Notes: a model not told the origin generated them from the letters alone. 64,000 nucleotides of DNA from Karalla daura (GCA_029224185.1 CM055206.1:9724183-9788182), one strand, 5' to 3'. Counted from the stretch's first letter, positions 24,354-38,814 are shown. Program-made: numbers and translations.

Positions 24354-27003
24354 TAGATTGACGGGAGGGAGTGATTTCCATCTTCTGAGAAAAGGCGTGG
24401 ATGCGAGAGCGACTTCTGTTTCCACGGGTATTATGGTGCGATGAGCTACCTCTGTGCGGGCAGAGGTCACAGCTAAATATTAAAACAACAGATTGTTAAG
24501 GAGCGAGAAGAAGAGATGTAATGCACCGTTCATCCCACCGTCTTGAAGTACGGCTTTAATTGAGATTCTTGGCTTATTTCGAAATGGGAATTTTTTTTAA
24601 GATCACATTTTAATAAGCTTTGTGATGACAGGAACCCTAAAATGCCACTTGTTCCACATCTGAATAATTAACGTCGGAGCAGTTTTTTGTCGGGCCCGTG
24701 TTTAACCGCTATGTTGTGGCCCTCGGCTCTTTACGCTGCGTGCTCCTGCTTCTGTTCCCGTGCCCGAGAGAGTTCATCGGGACTAAATAACAATTTCAGA
24801 TGCGACGGAGCTGGAGCAAAATGCAGCTTAGGAATTCTGCCTCTAAAATCATCCTCGTCCCGCGACTGTAATTTTAGACTGGAGCTAAAAAAAATTACAA
24901 CCTTTATCAATCAGCAGCCACAAAAAAGATATTTCCTCAGTCAGGCTTCTTATTATAAGAGATAGAGGCCCCCCACCCCACCTAAAGTTAAAGCAGCTCT
25001 GGTTTTTAAATTACATTTTCTTCACTGGTTTGAAGTGAAATTGGTTTGGAGGAGATGACGTCACAATGACATGCACTTTTGCACTGATTGAACTAATAAC
25101 AACGTAAGCTAATATGAACATAAACTAATATGTTCAAAACATGATAGGCGTGACAGGGTAGACACATAAACATGGTTGATAGAATGGTCTAGGTGTGAGA
25201 GTGTGTGTGTGTGTGTGTGTGTGTGTCCATGCCCTGTAATGGAGTGATACAATGGATGGATGAATTAAAGGGTAACAGTCTGAACCTTATGTGTGTGTAC
25301 AGCAGGTGTCAGTGTTTTTATAAGCTCATGAACCAATCAGATTGTAGCAACAACTGAATAGAGGTAACAGCTGCGGCTGGTGGATGGTGGATTGGCCTGC
25401 CAATCAAATCGATCAGATCTGATCGATCTGATCACACACTCCGAGTCATGAAGTAGCAAGTAATCTGCACTTCTGGCTGTTCATCTCTCTATGAATAATA
25501 AAAAAGAAAACAAACTTTAGTTGTTCCTTACTCATAAATACTTAATGATGTAAACAAAAGACCTCTTATTAAAATGTTTTTCAGGGGGAGAGGCTGGTTC
25601 AAAGGCAGTCTACTCGACCACTTTATAAGATGCTGAAAGTGCTGTTAGTAAGTGTTCTGGGGGCCGTAGCTCGAGCCAGGCGTGGGACATGTCAGCAGCC
25701 TTTCACGGGGCTAAAACACGGTGACACATTCACACTCGGCTTCACACCAAGGGGCGTTTTACAGCGTGAAGTTCACTTAAATGTCATGTCTTTGGACGGT
25801 GGAGGGGGGGAAATAAAGCAAGGGCACCGACACGAGATGGAAAAAAAACATCCAAAAAACTCGGCAGATAAATGTCGGGTGATTTTTCCGGAGGTAGGAG
25901 CGTCATCGGAGGGAGCGGGATTGAGGATTCGGGCTAGCATTGAGGCTCGATGAAGATGAGTGCTGTGGCTGCAGCGCGTCACATGCGTCACGTTCCTGCG
26001 ACAGAGTTATCACTCCATCGTAATCCCGGGATTTGCCGTAATCTTCAGGTGGAGCCTCAGCGACTGAATGCGGTGGCATAATGCAGTGCGGGGGAAACTA
26101 AACAATAATGGGGGAGCTTTGTTGGGAAATGCGCCCTGGGTAAAGAAGCTAACACTCGCTGAGGACCTATGAAGACTGCGAGTTGCTGAGAAAGCTAATT
26201 GCTCTGATAATTATTCCGTGCGTGTGCGTGTGTGGTTGTGTCTGCGTGTGGGGGATTAATCATAATAGTCAGTCTTATCTGCCTCGCAGCTACTCAAACG
26301 TGCCAGACAGATTCTTATCAAATGACACGAAATGACACACGTGCAGCCACACAAACCCAGAGACAACCCACCGCCTTCCGGTACGTAGTGAACGTTCGCA
26401 GCTGGAAAATAATTAAACGCCGCATTCATTTCAGAGATCGCTCCCATCAGACCAGACAGGAAATCTGCCACTCGTTCCTCACACATCAGTCAGGCTGTCT
26501 GTCTCTGCCTTTTGTTCCCTAGCGTATCTGAGTTTGTAGATTGAGCCGCTAAAGCCTGACAGGCGGCGCGCCTGAGACGAGGTGGAGGGGAGACCCGCTT
26601 CCTCTGGCGTTCAAAGGGGTCGAGCTGCGCCCAGGCCGTTTGACTGCAGCATGAATCAGCAGGAAAGCCTCCACCGCTGGCCGGGACGCGCTCAAAGACG
26701 CAGAGCATGCCAGGCGAGGACAGTGGCTCTGCATTGTGCGCGCCGCAATGAGCTGAACGATCATAAAACGTCGCCCCAGGAAAGAAAGGGAAAACAAAAC
26801 CGTCCGATGGACGAAGAAGCCCGTCACACACACGAAAAGTGTGAGGAGTGACAGCAAAGATGTGGCGATTCATACCAAACCCCGGACAACTTCTTAAAGA
26901 ATACGTCCTCTTATGCAGCTTTTACAAAGCAATTATCGATACAAAGGTCTACGCTGATATGATTATCTTTCTGCAGTCAGTTTATGTGATAATGTGGAAT
27001 CAA

Positions 27004-27260
27004 TATCATGTTTATTGCCAAGTAGTTGCACAGTGTAGCTATGCAGCTATGAGGAATTGGTTCTAGTGCAAAACAAGCAATGCAAATTGCATAGATTAAC
27101 ACAGTGCATCTGTTCAGACAACATAAGTGTACACTTGCACACACACACTGTACATAGGTGTGTGCAGGTATGCGCTGGTGTTTGTAGTACAGGTATTTGT
27201 GCAGTATTGCAGTTTATTAAGAGGACACTGAGGGACATATTGCACACTGTATTTTCCATT
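27004..27260. repeat. Interspersed repeat, 'tttattgccaagtagttgca' type
   Basis: The stretch starts with 'catgtttattgccaagtagt', followed by 'gctatgaggaattggttc', a CA-rich middle and 'gcagtttattaagaggacac'. I recognise this layout as a common fish interspersed repeat but cannot place it in a named family. It carries no coding potential. Confidence 0.4.
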
Positions 27261-28195
27261 TACACTTGAATGATTATCTAATAAACTTAGCGTGACGTGT
27301 GTGCTGGTAATTTTCGGACACGCTTGTTATTACCTTATCCTTATACTTCACCTATAGATTTTCATTTGTTCACTCAGTCAGTGAACAAATGAATGCATTT
27401 CACAAAATGTCAGACTAGTCAGAGCTGCGGCATTATATCCCCCGACCACTCAGCCTGATGAGATGTAAATATATGTATGTAGCTCTCTGCATAGTTAATC
27501 TGTATGTAATTTATTTGATTCTTTTTGATCGACACTCGCCAGCCAATCAGTGAAATCAGCGCGTTTGTTCCACGTGCGAGCCCAGGCCGGGTTTGGCGCC
27601 GACTTCCTGCCCGATGTTTGGACTCGTATCGCTGCTCGCACACAGGCTCGGAGGTGCACTCACACGGCCACTTTCATCTGCGCAAGTGACAGCCAAATAC
27701 CACATTGTACTTGATGTTATAAAATCACACTGCATAAATAAGGAGGCATGCCCGTGATCAAGGCGAGGGGAGTACCACTTTATGAGCTCCACAACATCAA
27801 AGTGGGGAAAAAATATATATATCGTGGCTTCCTGTCTTCAGAAGTCCAGGCTGCCTGGCTCAGTGTGAGGAGAGCAACCACCTGCTGGCAGGCCCCCAGC
27901 CTGGGAATCTGTGGAGCCATCCTAGATAATTTAAGAGTTAAGAGTATTCTCAGGGCATAAATATATTTTGCCGCATAACGTCCTCCCCCCCTAAAAATAG
28001 CAGCGGATTTGCATCGCAGGATTCTCACAGTTGAGGGCAAATTTCCACTGGAAGCGGTTTTTATGCCAGCGACTGTGATTAGCTCAGCAGTGCGGTCGGT
28101 GGTGCCGGTACAGCGTGTCCTGTTGAGACCCAGAGTTATGTAGGTGTTTCAGGCCTATTGCGGTGACTCATCTGTGGTGGGAGGTTCCCAGCTGA

Positions 28196-28333
<138 letters not shown>

Positions 28334-28904
28334 TAAGTATGCCTCCAGTCCACGTCTTACTATGAAAACTTTTGTTTAAATAACGTTTTTTTGGGTTTTT
28401 TTTTCATATGCCCATGCGGCACTCGGTGCATTTCCATTACTCGGAGAAATGTGCAAAATGTAAATGTAAAAAAAAAGACGACCATCCTTTTCAGACTCTT
28501 GGGGGGGTGAGATTTTTCGAAAATTATGGGATGTTGTGGAAATAGACTTCACAGCAATTTCAATCAAGGCTGCAAACGCCATTGTTTACTGCAGCTTTCC
28601 TATAGCGTCGATTTCAATCACTTGAGCTTTTCTATCTGTTCATTTTGTTGGTCTTAAATAGTATTTGATTCTGTTTTAATTTTCCAGTGTTTATAACATT
28701 GTCCTGGCCTCTGTAAAGCATGAATTGCCTTGTGTAAGAATGATACAGAACAATGCACTTCATCAAAATTTCCTTGAAATATTGCTTGTATTTTGCAAAA
28801 AGCTGTTGCACCTACAGTCTAGTCTTGGTTAGCACCGTCTCTGCTGTCACTTCAAGGTCAGCCCATGGATTTGTACGTTTGTGTATTCAACTTTCCTCTC
28901 ACAC

Positions 28905-29135
28905 TCCCACACTCTCACACAAATGTACAGTACATGCTTAAATTGACTCTAAATCGCCCCAAGATGTGAGTGTTAAATTGAATAATGTGTGTGTGTGTGT
29001 GTGTGTGCTCTGGGAGAGACTGGCAACCTGTCCTGGGTGTATCCCCTGGTCTTTATCCTTTGTTTGCTGAGCGTAGCTCTTGCAGACCACCACATCAGTT
29101 AGTTGCGAAGCAGACCAAGAAATGGATGGATCATA
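28905..29135 (+). repeat. SINE-like family A copy (3' half)
   Basis: It contains 'aattgactctaaatcgcccc', an internal GT tract (28988-29007), 'gactggcaacctgtcctgg' and 'aatggatggatcatagg'. The order matches the other copies. The 5' tRNA-like part is missing. Confidence 0.55.
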
Positions 29136-29973
29136 GGCCCCAAAGACGATGCTTCAATATGGGAATAAAGCAGCCCATAATGTGTTATTCCAAGGCCGAT
29201 CCTTGTCATCAACGGGGTGTCTTGTTTTGGGGACTAGCCTTAATCTGTGTTTGATATCTTGTATTCTGCGGCGGGGATGATGTGAGCACATTCCCGCTGT
29301 ATCAGCACAAGAGCTTGTCATTTATCAGCCAGAGATCTCATCAGTTATCGCCGTGGCGAGGCTTTCATCACTCCCCTCACGCGGCGACAAACAAAGGTGG
29401 GGTGCGTGATGAAAGCCGCTGTTGCGCTCGATGTCATTCATGTCGAAGCCGCGTTTCATGATTAGCTTTTTATTTACCCACTTTGACTAAGGAGGGCATC
29501 TCCTCCAGAGATTTGTTACGAAACAGGTTTTGTTGTTTTGGAAGCCTCTGTTTTCACATCCCCGAAGGCAAGATTCTGGTTTATATTGTGATTGGATGAG
29601 ACCGATCCCCCCACCCCCCCAAAAAAATTCCAGTCTTATGGAGACTGTCAGTTATTCTTAGGTCTGGTTATCCAATGGGATAACACAAAACGAGTCCGAG
29701 TCCGGGCCGAGACAGCGACGCATCAATCTCACTGTCTCACTTTGTCCTGCCAAGTGCCGAGCATTACGGCACGGGCGACTCCAGAGCAACAAACACCGGT
29801 GCACAGTAATGGTGATTCCACTGATGTGCAGCAGACATGTGATCAATATCTGGTTTTATTGGAGCAAAGAGCCAGGGCGAATTAGAGAGAGATACGACCG
29901 GTGGGGGGAGAGGCGGGGAGGGGGGAAGAGAAATTGAGGTGAAGATGGGCGAGAGACTGGTAGGTAGATAGAT

Positions 29974-29976
<3 letters not shown>

Positions 29977-30016
<40 letters not shown>
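29977..30016. repeat. (GA)n microsatellite
   Basis: About 19 GA units in the nkain2 intron. Confidence 0.9.
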
Positions 30017-30020
<4 letters not shown>

Positions 30021-30525
30021 GAAAAGAAATAGAGTGATGGATGGAGCACAGTGCTAAACAAAGAAGAAAAGCAATAAAGGGCCATTCTGTAGTTTTATAC
30101 GTCCCTTGTGGGAGTCATAACATAGATCATAAATCACCGACCCCCAAGATAATGGCCGCAAACAGAAACACGCACACACTTGTGCAAGAGCAGGGACATG
30201 AATACACATATCTATACACGCACACACACACACAAGTGGTTGATTGTGCCCACACCAAAGTAGAGCACATGCAGACAAACATGGATCACATAAACAGAGA
30301 GAGAGACACACACACACACACACACATTTGTGCTGATAGGCATCTTGTGACTGCACATTAATGTACGCACACACATGGACACACACGCACACACATCATC
30401 AATATGCTATCATTGTTCCCCAGCTGTTGTCCCTTCACTTTGGGTGTTTATTGGCTCTGACCAGAGGGACCAATAAAAAAGCATCAGCTGGACCGTCCCC
30501 GATGGAAGTCTCTGCCTCCCTGGCA

Positions 30526-30534
30526 ACACACACA

Positions 30535-30602
<68 letters not shown>
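30526..30602. repeat. (CA)n microsatellite, about 38 units
   Basis: A CA tract with one T interruption at 30541. It lies in the last nkain2 intron. Confidence 0.95.
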
Positions 30603-30606
<4 letters not shown>

Positions 30607-31748
30607 AGAATCATTGTAGAAATATGCACTTCTTGACAAAAGGAAAAAAACAAACCTCTCGGATTGACTTATCTGTGACCTCCACAAGCTGTGGTTTCTC
30701 TGCGTGCATTCAGATGAGAGGGCGAGTCGAGCGTGATCCTAACACATCGTTGCACCTAAAAATAACCACCACAACAACAACAAAAACAATAACAGCACAG
30801 AGCTGAGATATTAGCGTCTGATTTTTAACATCTCAATTCATCTTCCCCGCAGCCCTTGTTTTATTTGCACATCTGTTGTTTCAACTTCATGTCTAAGCCG
30901 GTGTTTTTTGTTTTTTTTTCAGAGCTCAAAACAAATCATATTACGAACTTATATGCGTGGGCTCTGTCGCTGGAGAAAATTAATTATAAAATTTCCTCAG
31001 GAATCTAGGGTGCGGAAATTAGGAGTAGATTGGCATCGGTACCCGAGCAGAAGATTTCATTTAAGAAGTGTATTAAATAGAGGTTTGTTAGAGCCGCGCT
31101 AATAAGAGAGAATATGCAACTCCTTTTCAAAGGTAGCTACCGAGGCCACACAAGACAAAGTGAAATACTGAACTATAAAGGCTGCAGAGATACTCCTGTG
31201 ATAGCGCAAGATGAGAGTGAGGAAAACAAACTCTATTATACAGCAACGTTTACCTTGAGGGAGCAGCTACATTAAGCTACTGGCCATACCAGAGCGAGTG
31301 GCGCTTTAGCTGCAAAAACAGCTAAACACATGACATCATTTCCAGTGTTGGTACATGATGTTTCTTGAGAGTCTCCATGTTCTCCAAAAAACGCGTTTCC
31401 TGTGATGTCCTCATCGAGCGACATGATGTCGTTTGTTTTATCTGACCCGAGCGCGACACCTCATCAAGGACGGCTCTGAGCGAGCGTTTCATCAGAATCC
31501 TCTTAATCTCCACCGTTCTACAATTACACCTCGGGCGTCTCGACTAGCTTTTAAGTTACATAAAACAAATGTCACAAACTGGATGTTCTTTATGTGCTTC
31601 CTCTGAAGGGAGGCTGCCTGCAGTGCGTGATTCACCAGAGGCTATTGAAGATCCCGGCGCAAACCTTCAGACGCAGTCATTATTTTGCATAATAAGTCTC
31701 TGCTCTCCTCTCTCTCTCTCTCTCTCTCTCTTTACCTCTTTCGCTCAG

Positions 31749-31758
31749 GTCTAAGTAA
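31749..31758 (+). CDS. nkain2: nkain2 exon 7, coding part (terminal Ser-Lys and stop)
   Basis: After a (CT)n tract and ctcag, the exon begins gtctaagtaa. With AT from exon 6 this reads ATG TCT AAG TAA, giving the C-terminus ...QPMYMSK and the stop at 31756-31758. This ten-base coding segment is far too short to be found as an open frame. It is identified because phase, acceptor and the MSK ending all fit NKAIN2. The rest of the exon is 3' UTR. Confidence 0.88.
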
Positions 31759-34700
31759 AGCCAGGAGCTAGTCCAGGAGCGCTGCCTTACCAGTCACCAC
31801 TGCTCAAACATCCTGCTTTTCATCAACGACAACACCCGGGACTCAGACAAAACAGACAGGATTCGGAAGACACCGAGATAGTCTGCGCTCCAGCCTACAA
31901 GCCCACAGTGCTCTGCCCCTCTGCTGTCTGTGAAGGATCCCCGTCTGTTCCTGGTGAAACACTGGCCTCGTGTGGTTGGACTCGGTAACTGCAGGACCGA
32001 GGCGCCACAGGCGTACAGGCAGCTCTGAACCACTGCATTTTTTTCACCGCTCTTTATTTATTTATTTTTTTGTTGCCTCTGAGGGATGCATTCAGGAGCC
32101 TTCCCCCGCTCTTGTGCTGATGGATATCTGCATTATGAACAAACAAAAAAAAAAACACAAATAAACCAAAAGCGACCGCGGCTCGTTGGTGAATTACAAA
32201 CATGTTTCTCCGGGTTGCCCACAGGAACTGTGTCGACGTGGAGCCTGACCGTCCTCACGTTCACTCTGGAGCGTGTTTGACAGTCTCCGGAACTTTTTTT
32301 TATTTTCTTTGGTCTCCGTGCCTGACAGACTCCAAGCGTCAGGCATCCACTCACAAACAGCCGATGTAGGAATGTCAGACATCTTTTCTTCTATCCATCT
32401 TTGGTGCATTTGTTGCGAAACGGTGACAAAGCGAAGACGGGGCTGTGCCCGCCTCGGTTTCACTAAAGTTGAATGTCAAACAGCAGCGGTAGATTAACGA
32501 GACCCTCATCTCATACGTGCACGTGTACAGAATAGAGGCACACTCACACACGCAGGCGTCGAAGGAATGCATCTGTGAACTCGCACATGCATGCACGGAC
32601 AAAACATACACACACACACGCACACACACACGACTGATGAATATCTGTTTAACTTTTTTACAACTAATGTGAATCTCAATGTTTACAATAGAAATTCAGT
32701 TTGCCAGGAGAGGAAGGCTGAATACCTGAGAGGGAAACAGAGGAAGACTGTGGAGAGACGGCTGACATTTTTTAGCCGCAGCATCCCGAAAGGGCACGGG
32801 GTGTTTTCTGCCATATTGACACCGACATGTCTCTCAGTCTCTCCCCTCCGTCTTCAGTATTTCGTCTTCCCTCTCAGACAGACTGGTGGAATTAGGCAGA
32901 GAGAAACTGAGCGGGGATCGAGGCCGGTCAACAGCTTTCCCATCCACCTCGGTCCTTTTTCGTAGCTGTAGAATCACATCCGTGTGTGTCTTTTATTTCG
33001 GGGGGGAAAAAGGTAGCGCCCCGTAGCAGCCTCGTCTGCGGCGTCCCACGGAGATGATTCAAGAGCGTCCGAAAACCTTCCCACAAAGACGAGAGACGCA
33101 CCCTTTACAGACGTGACAATCACAGTCAGAGTGGCCTCCATTTCCCCGCGGGACTGGCATCTGTTTTTGTACCATGAGAGAGAAACGTGACAAAGAGCTG
33201 ACAAATGGCTGTCATCTGCACGCGGGAGCGGAGAAAGCGTCTAAATTAGATTATTTGATTAATTATTGATTTGAGAGGAACGAAACGGCGGCGTGTGAAT
33301 CTTTGATGGCGGTTCGCCCTCGCCTGCAGACTAACGAGGGCAAACATTACACCAGAGATGCCAGAGGAGGCTTAGTACCCACCCCCCCATACACACACAC
33401 ACACACACACACATGCTCACGTGCACACATACACACCCCAGTACTGGAATTTTAATGTTGAAAAGTGCCAACTATATCTCCACATGGATATCCGTCGAGC
33501 CCGCTCTCTCCAAGCCACAGACTGGGACCAAAAATAATAGGTCTCAGGTTCACTTTTCTTGGGTTCCTGTGTCAGAAAAAAAAAAAAGAAGAAAAAAAGA
33601 TAGCTGCAGTATAAGGGATAATGATCCAAAAAAAAAAGAAATCTCACATTTGTATTCCAGCCGGCCAGCAGGTTTCCTCTTACTCCGCTCTGAAAAATAA
33701 AAAAACAAAAGAAAAAATATCAACCGGTTCCTTGTGGAAATGTGACTGAACCTGTTGCACTTGTGCTGCAACGACTGGACCAAACGTTTGAGGCCTTTCT
33801 CCGTCAACCAAGGAACGTTTCCTGGGTGCAAACACTGGCTCCTCTCGACACAAGGATGGACTAACAGACTTCTGCTACCCGCGACCAACTGATCTCAAAG
33901 TCCACCTCCCTCCCTCCCCCTTCCCCTCCCCCTCCCTCCCCCTTCGGTCGGCCAGTCGCCCCCCACCCCCCAGCAGCTCGCGTTTTGTAACAAATCTCGG
34001 CGGGCTGCGCTCAGAGCTCCGCCGACGGTGGCTCTGGAGGGCAGAAACAACATTTTGTGTGTTTGCATGAGTTGTTTCCAAACTGTTGCATATTTAATCT
34101 CATGCTGCGTGTGACTAACTAGCTACTTAAAAACGGGAACTGTTTGGTTTGTCGAATGCTCCTCAGCTCTCCCTCGAAGAGTCCTAAATGTGAACTTTGT
34201 GATTTTTTTCTATAAATAACACAGTCTGAAGTGTCTGCCGAGTGCAGGAGTAAAATAGGTACAGTACTACAATGTAAAACGATGAAATGTAACTTTGAAC
34301 TTCTAGACGTTTTTTAATCACATGTGGCCGTGTTTACTGTTTTTTCTAGTTGATTACTAATGTATGATGTTGTGTACAAGTGGGACTACTATGTTTTATT
34401 TCTTCTAACTGTACAGCGTATTTGAAATGTGAGACTCAGACGAGGACGGGAGGAAAAGAGAATTAGTTGCACTATAGTTGCCTGTAATTCTTTCATTAAC
34501 CACTCTGTCAGGGCAGGAAATTCACTCTCACGTCAGCACATAATTAATTATTACAACAATCGGCACTATTTGAATTATCAAGCGACGCCACATGTTTTAA
34601 TGAATTAAACGGCTGCAGATAAAGTGTCTTCCTTTCGAAATAGCCGAGCTAATGTTGCGAAAACGGCCATTTATACACTATTTAGGCTCGTGATTGAAAA

Positions 34701-35250
34701 AGGTAACCGGTGGTGTCGTGCAAAGAAACGTGTTTGCTCGTTCATTTTTTTATTTGTTGGAGTTGATCAGTTCAACATTAACTTCCTTAGCAGAACCACC
34801 AATCCAGACTGGAGCCACTATTTACAAAATCAGAAAGGATTTCAGAGATATAATGTGACTCAAGTGTGTGTGTGTGTGTGTGTGTGTGTACGCATGTGTG
34901 TGTGTGTGTGTGCGCTAGACTTTGTACTGCAGTACATTGTACTTTTCTGTGCCATGGTGAACTGAATGACACTTGAACCCAGAACCTGCAAAGCCACAAC
35001 TTTTCACCCTGAACTCGAGCGCTCGTCAGAGAATGTCAAACGGACAGCAATAACAACGGCATACTTTAAAGTAATAACGACAGATACTACACCTCTGATG
35101 ATTTATCTTTACCTATACATGTAGACTGTGCATTTAGACTTCGGGACAGTTGCTAGAGCTTTTTGTCTGTAGAGAGAGTCCAGCACTTCGCAGAGGACGC
35201 TGCGGCTGTGATTTTTGTTGAATGGTTTCAATAAACATTCAGTCATGCGT
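31759..35250 (+). other. nkain2: Probable nkain2 3' UTR (end uncertain)
   Basis: Sequence downstream of the stop has no further coding signal. Canonical AATAAA hexamers occur at 32160-32165, 33696-33701 and 35230-35235. The last is followed by GT/T-rich sequence and is the most plausible distal cleavage site, although the first two lie in A-rich runs. The interval contains CA/GT tracts (33393-33413, 34863-34912) and a C-rich block (33900-33970). The UTR extent is inferred and not proven. Confidence 0.4.
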
Positions 35251-38213
35251 TTGTCTCTCAGTCTTCTTAAGCTTTACAGTTGTTGTGACAGGAGTAAAGG
35301 GTTTCTCAGTGCTGATTACAGTGTGTGATTTGTATCCCGTTTTTAGGCCAAAATGTCACAGAATATGAGAGGGAGATTTGTGTTTCAAGCTGTGCAGCTA
35401 TTTAACAGCTCAACTATCTCTATAATCTTATATATGACATGATATATAATATATAGAGACGTTATTTATTTATTGAAATGTATACAGTCAAATCTGAGCT
35501 CGTATGTTTCATAGTACAGGTGTGACCAGATAGAGAAAGGCCAACATGAGGGAATCATTTTCCATTTTCATTCAGACTTTGCTAATCAATTGTCATTTAT
35601 ACTTTAGAAATAATTTCATTTGGAAACAAGTGTTTAAGTGGAAGAAACTGAGACAATAAGTAAATGATCAAAAAGGGATATTAACAAGAGAAAAGTGAAA
35701 GACCTATGATGGAATCCTAGGGTCCTCCATAGCTCAACTTGTTTACTACCCTTTAACCTTTAATGACTGGATAATTACTTGAGAATTTAAAGGAAAATGT
35801 CTCATGTTAGATGAACAATTTGAAAAGCAGGAAAAACAACATCCAGGAACACATTGCCACCTGCTTGTGTGAAAACACCAGTTAGCAAACGCTCTGTGTG
35901 GCTCTGGGTTGATTTGTTTATGTTCACCACTGACTCCAACCATCCATGTTGGTTTAACTCCTCCTCCTTTTCATGATGTTTTTTTTTCAGCAGATGAAAG
36001 ACATGTACATAAACTAGACAGTTGGGAATAAAGTAGACAAAGTCTAAGTTGTGTCCTCTGTTCTCTGACACCTTTTCTTTTGTAATCCATAGAAAACATA
36101 TCACATATGTGAAACGTGTTCTTCTGTGGTTTAAGGGAGGTTTTCTTGTCCAGAAAAGTATGCTGCAGTTTTGTGGGTTTTTTTTCATTCTGAAGAAAAT
36201 CCTTTTACTGAGGCAGGCACACGCACACACACAGTCATTTCCAGGAAGCACTGTTGTTCATTTGCCTCAGAAACATGCCGGTAATCAGCGAGTAGAGTGG
36301 GTGGTACTCCATCCTCATCTGGCGCTCAAAGGTAAATTCAGAGTTTAAATCCCCGAGAATAATGGTGTTTAAGTAAAACATGAAACATCTACCCAATTAA
36401 AACAAAACACCTCTTGTGCGAGAACGGAAAGCCCTCATCATGCAGATGCATTAGGCTGAGTTTTAAAATGGAATAAATGCCCAAGGTTGGAAGGACTTAA
36501 AATATTTATTTCCAGCCTGCGGAGCGTCCCTACTTTTTGACCTGATTAATGTGGAACAGCTCACTCCAGAAAATGTCTGATGGGCTTACTGGCTCTATGT
36601 AATAAGCTAAGACTCTAAAAGCTTTTTAACATTGTTGGCACTCCTCACTAAAACCAATTGGGCACAGCCTGGACAAGCAAACTAATCACCTCATGGCTTA
36701 CGCCCTATGGCATTAATGAGGATGAGAATAACAGCGCTAACAACCCATTTTACAGGCGCCCCGGTTCAGTTTTATTTCAAAGCCGTGCCAACGGTGTTGT
36801 GCTGAATGTGTCTTTTGTGTTCGAGTGACAAAATGAAATAAATTCAGCTTAAAAAGCGGATTTCGTTATGAGGATGTGAAACGTTACCTACCACCTTTCA
36901 AAACCTGCACATAGCCTGCAGCAACCATGCATATACTGTAGTTCCACAAACAGTGTTGCCGATCATAAAGACTTCTGTTAGATGGATGAAAAACGCTGCA
37001 GCTGACAGATTCGCTCTCTTGAGATGCAGCTGTCATACCAAAGTCCAGCTTGTGCAAGACTTGCCTCATATTTTTGCCTTGTCAAAACAGGAAAATCACA
37101 GTAGCGCTCGGGAGAGAAACAGCTGCGTCCCATTAGATGAGCTGGCCCCAGAGCCGCGTAATGATGCACGCCGGGGTCACTGACCCGGCTCCAGTGACTC
37201 AGCCGCCATCGACTGCGTTTGTTCCAACTGTTCTTTTCACGCTACGACGAGTCCAAGAGTCTTACCGCGAGAGACGCCTGCTGTCCAGCCAAGCTGAAGC
37301 AGCAGCAGTGGAGGGATGTAGAGAGGTGTCAGACCAGGTGACTGTGGTCACAAATGCCACTCGAAAGCTCAAAAGCTTTTGTTCGAGCCTGTTTTGTCAA
37401 AATTGAACTCAACATTTTGCACGGGCACATTTTCCCCACTGTGTGCACTACGTTATGACTGTCCAAAGGGATGAAAAGAATAATTAAACCAAATTTCCAT
37501 CATAAACCAGCTCTGTCCTTGCCTGTGAATATTTGAATACAGCTGATAATATATATAATGGAAATAATTCATAAAACTGCAGTTAGTTGGAGGAGCGGCA
37601 AGTGTGCAGCCTTGGACACAGCCCGGCCATAATAACAGAGGACGTGAGGCGATAATAACATGGAGATCACGTCTTTTACGTATAAGACGAGTTGTCTCAA
37701 CTCCAAGCCACTGCAGCTACTGCAGCCACAACTTTGTGCCCTGAGCCCCCAATTAATTCCTCCTGCTCTCACTGCAGCGTGCACAGCTTGTCAGCGCTGT
37801 AAGACTTCCATGCCTCAGTAGTGTAGGTCTTTAATTTGACTTTAAGATTAGGTGATAAAAGGGGGATCCGGTGTAAAATGTAAAGGAGAGTGTCATAACT
37901 TTACCATTGTTTTTTTTAAAGACATACTGAATAGATAACGGCACTAAGACGGCAGCAGCAAACCGTGCTGGCCTCCACCTCCAAAATAGTGTGTGTACAC
38001 CCGGCCCTGTTCAGTCACATGAGTAAATGAGAGCTTAGATGACTGTGCTGGCTGTGACCTCCTCTGACTCCAGCTCAAACATAAGGCCGGATGTGTATGC
38101 ATTCCAGAGCTGCATCACTCCAGTTATTACTTAATATGGGAAAAAAAGTTGTAACTTTAGGTCACATACTCATTATTCATATACCCATTGACTTGTTATC
38201 CCTCCTGGACATG

Positions 38214-38255
<42 letters not shown>

Positions 38256-38814
38256 TGTCTAAATCAGTTTCCAAGACTGCGCAATCAATGCATAGTTTAT
38301 TAAAGTTAAAGTATTAAAGTATTAAACTCTGACTCAATATTTCACCATAAATACACCAGGCTTTTTGCAATCAAACTATTAGGAAAGAGCTCATACAAAA
38401 TACAAAGCAAAATGTCATAGACTATTAGATCTGTTTAATATCTTTTAAGTGCCATTGTTCTCCCAGAACTGATTTATCAACTTCTTATACCAAACAGGTG
38501 TCCCAATCTATCTATTCAAAGCCTGTCACGTGGTTGCCAGATAAGCATGAAAGGGCACCATATCCTTACAAAAACAGAGCTTACTCTTCCCACCTGTGGA
38601 CAACAGGTATACAAACACCATTTCAAGTCAGATTCCAATTGAATACACTTTCAGATGAAGTCTATTGCAGTGGCAATTTTTTGTCCTGCCAGTCATACAC
38701 ATTACCACTACGGTTATGCAGTCTACATGGCGATAAGTTTGATACGAAAATAAGCATTGTAGATACAAAACTACTAAACATTGTTAGCGACCCAGCAGCT
38801 TTCCACCGCTAGGT
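35251..38814. other. nkain2-rnf217 intergenic region
   Basis: I see no gene. Contents are AT-rich sequence, a short CA tract (36220-36232), a TGTC tract (38215-38254) and an unusual repeat-free block at 36420-36860 with several TAAT homeodomain-type cores, a CAGATG E-box-like site and a GACCT stretch. That block is a candidate conserved regulatory element, on appearance only. Confidence 0.5.
38215..38254. repeat. (TGTC)n tetranucleotide repeat
   Basis: About ten tandem TGTC units in intergenic DNA upstream of rnf217. Confidence 0.9.
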
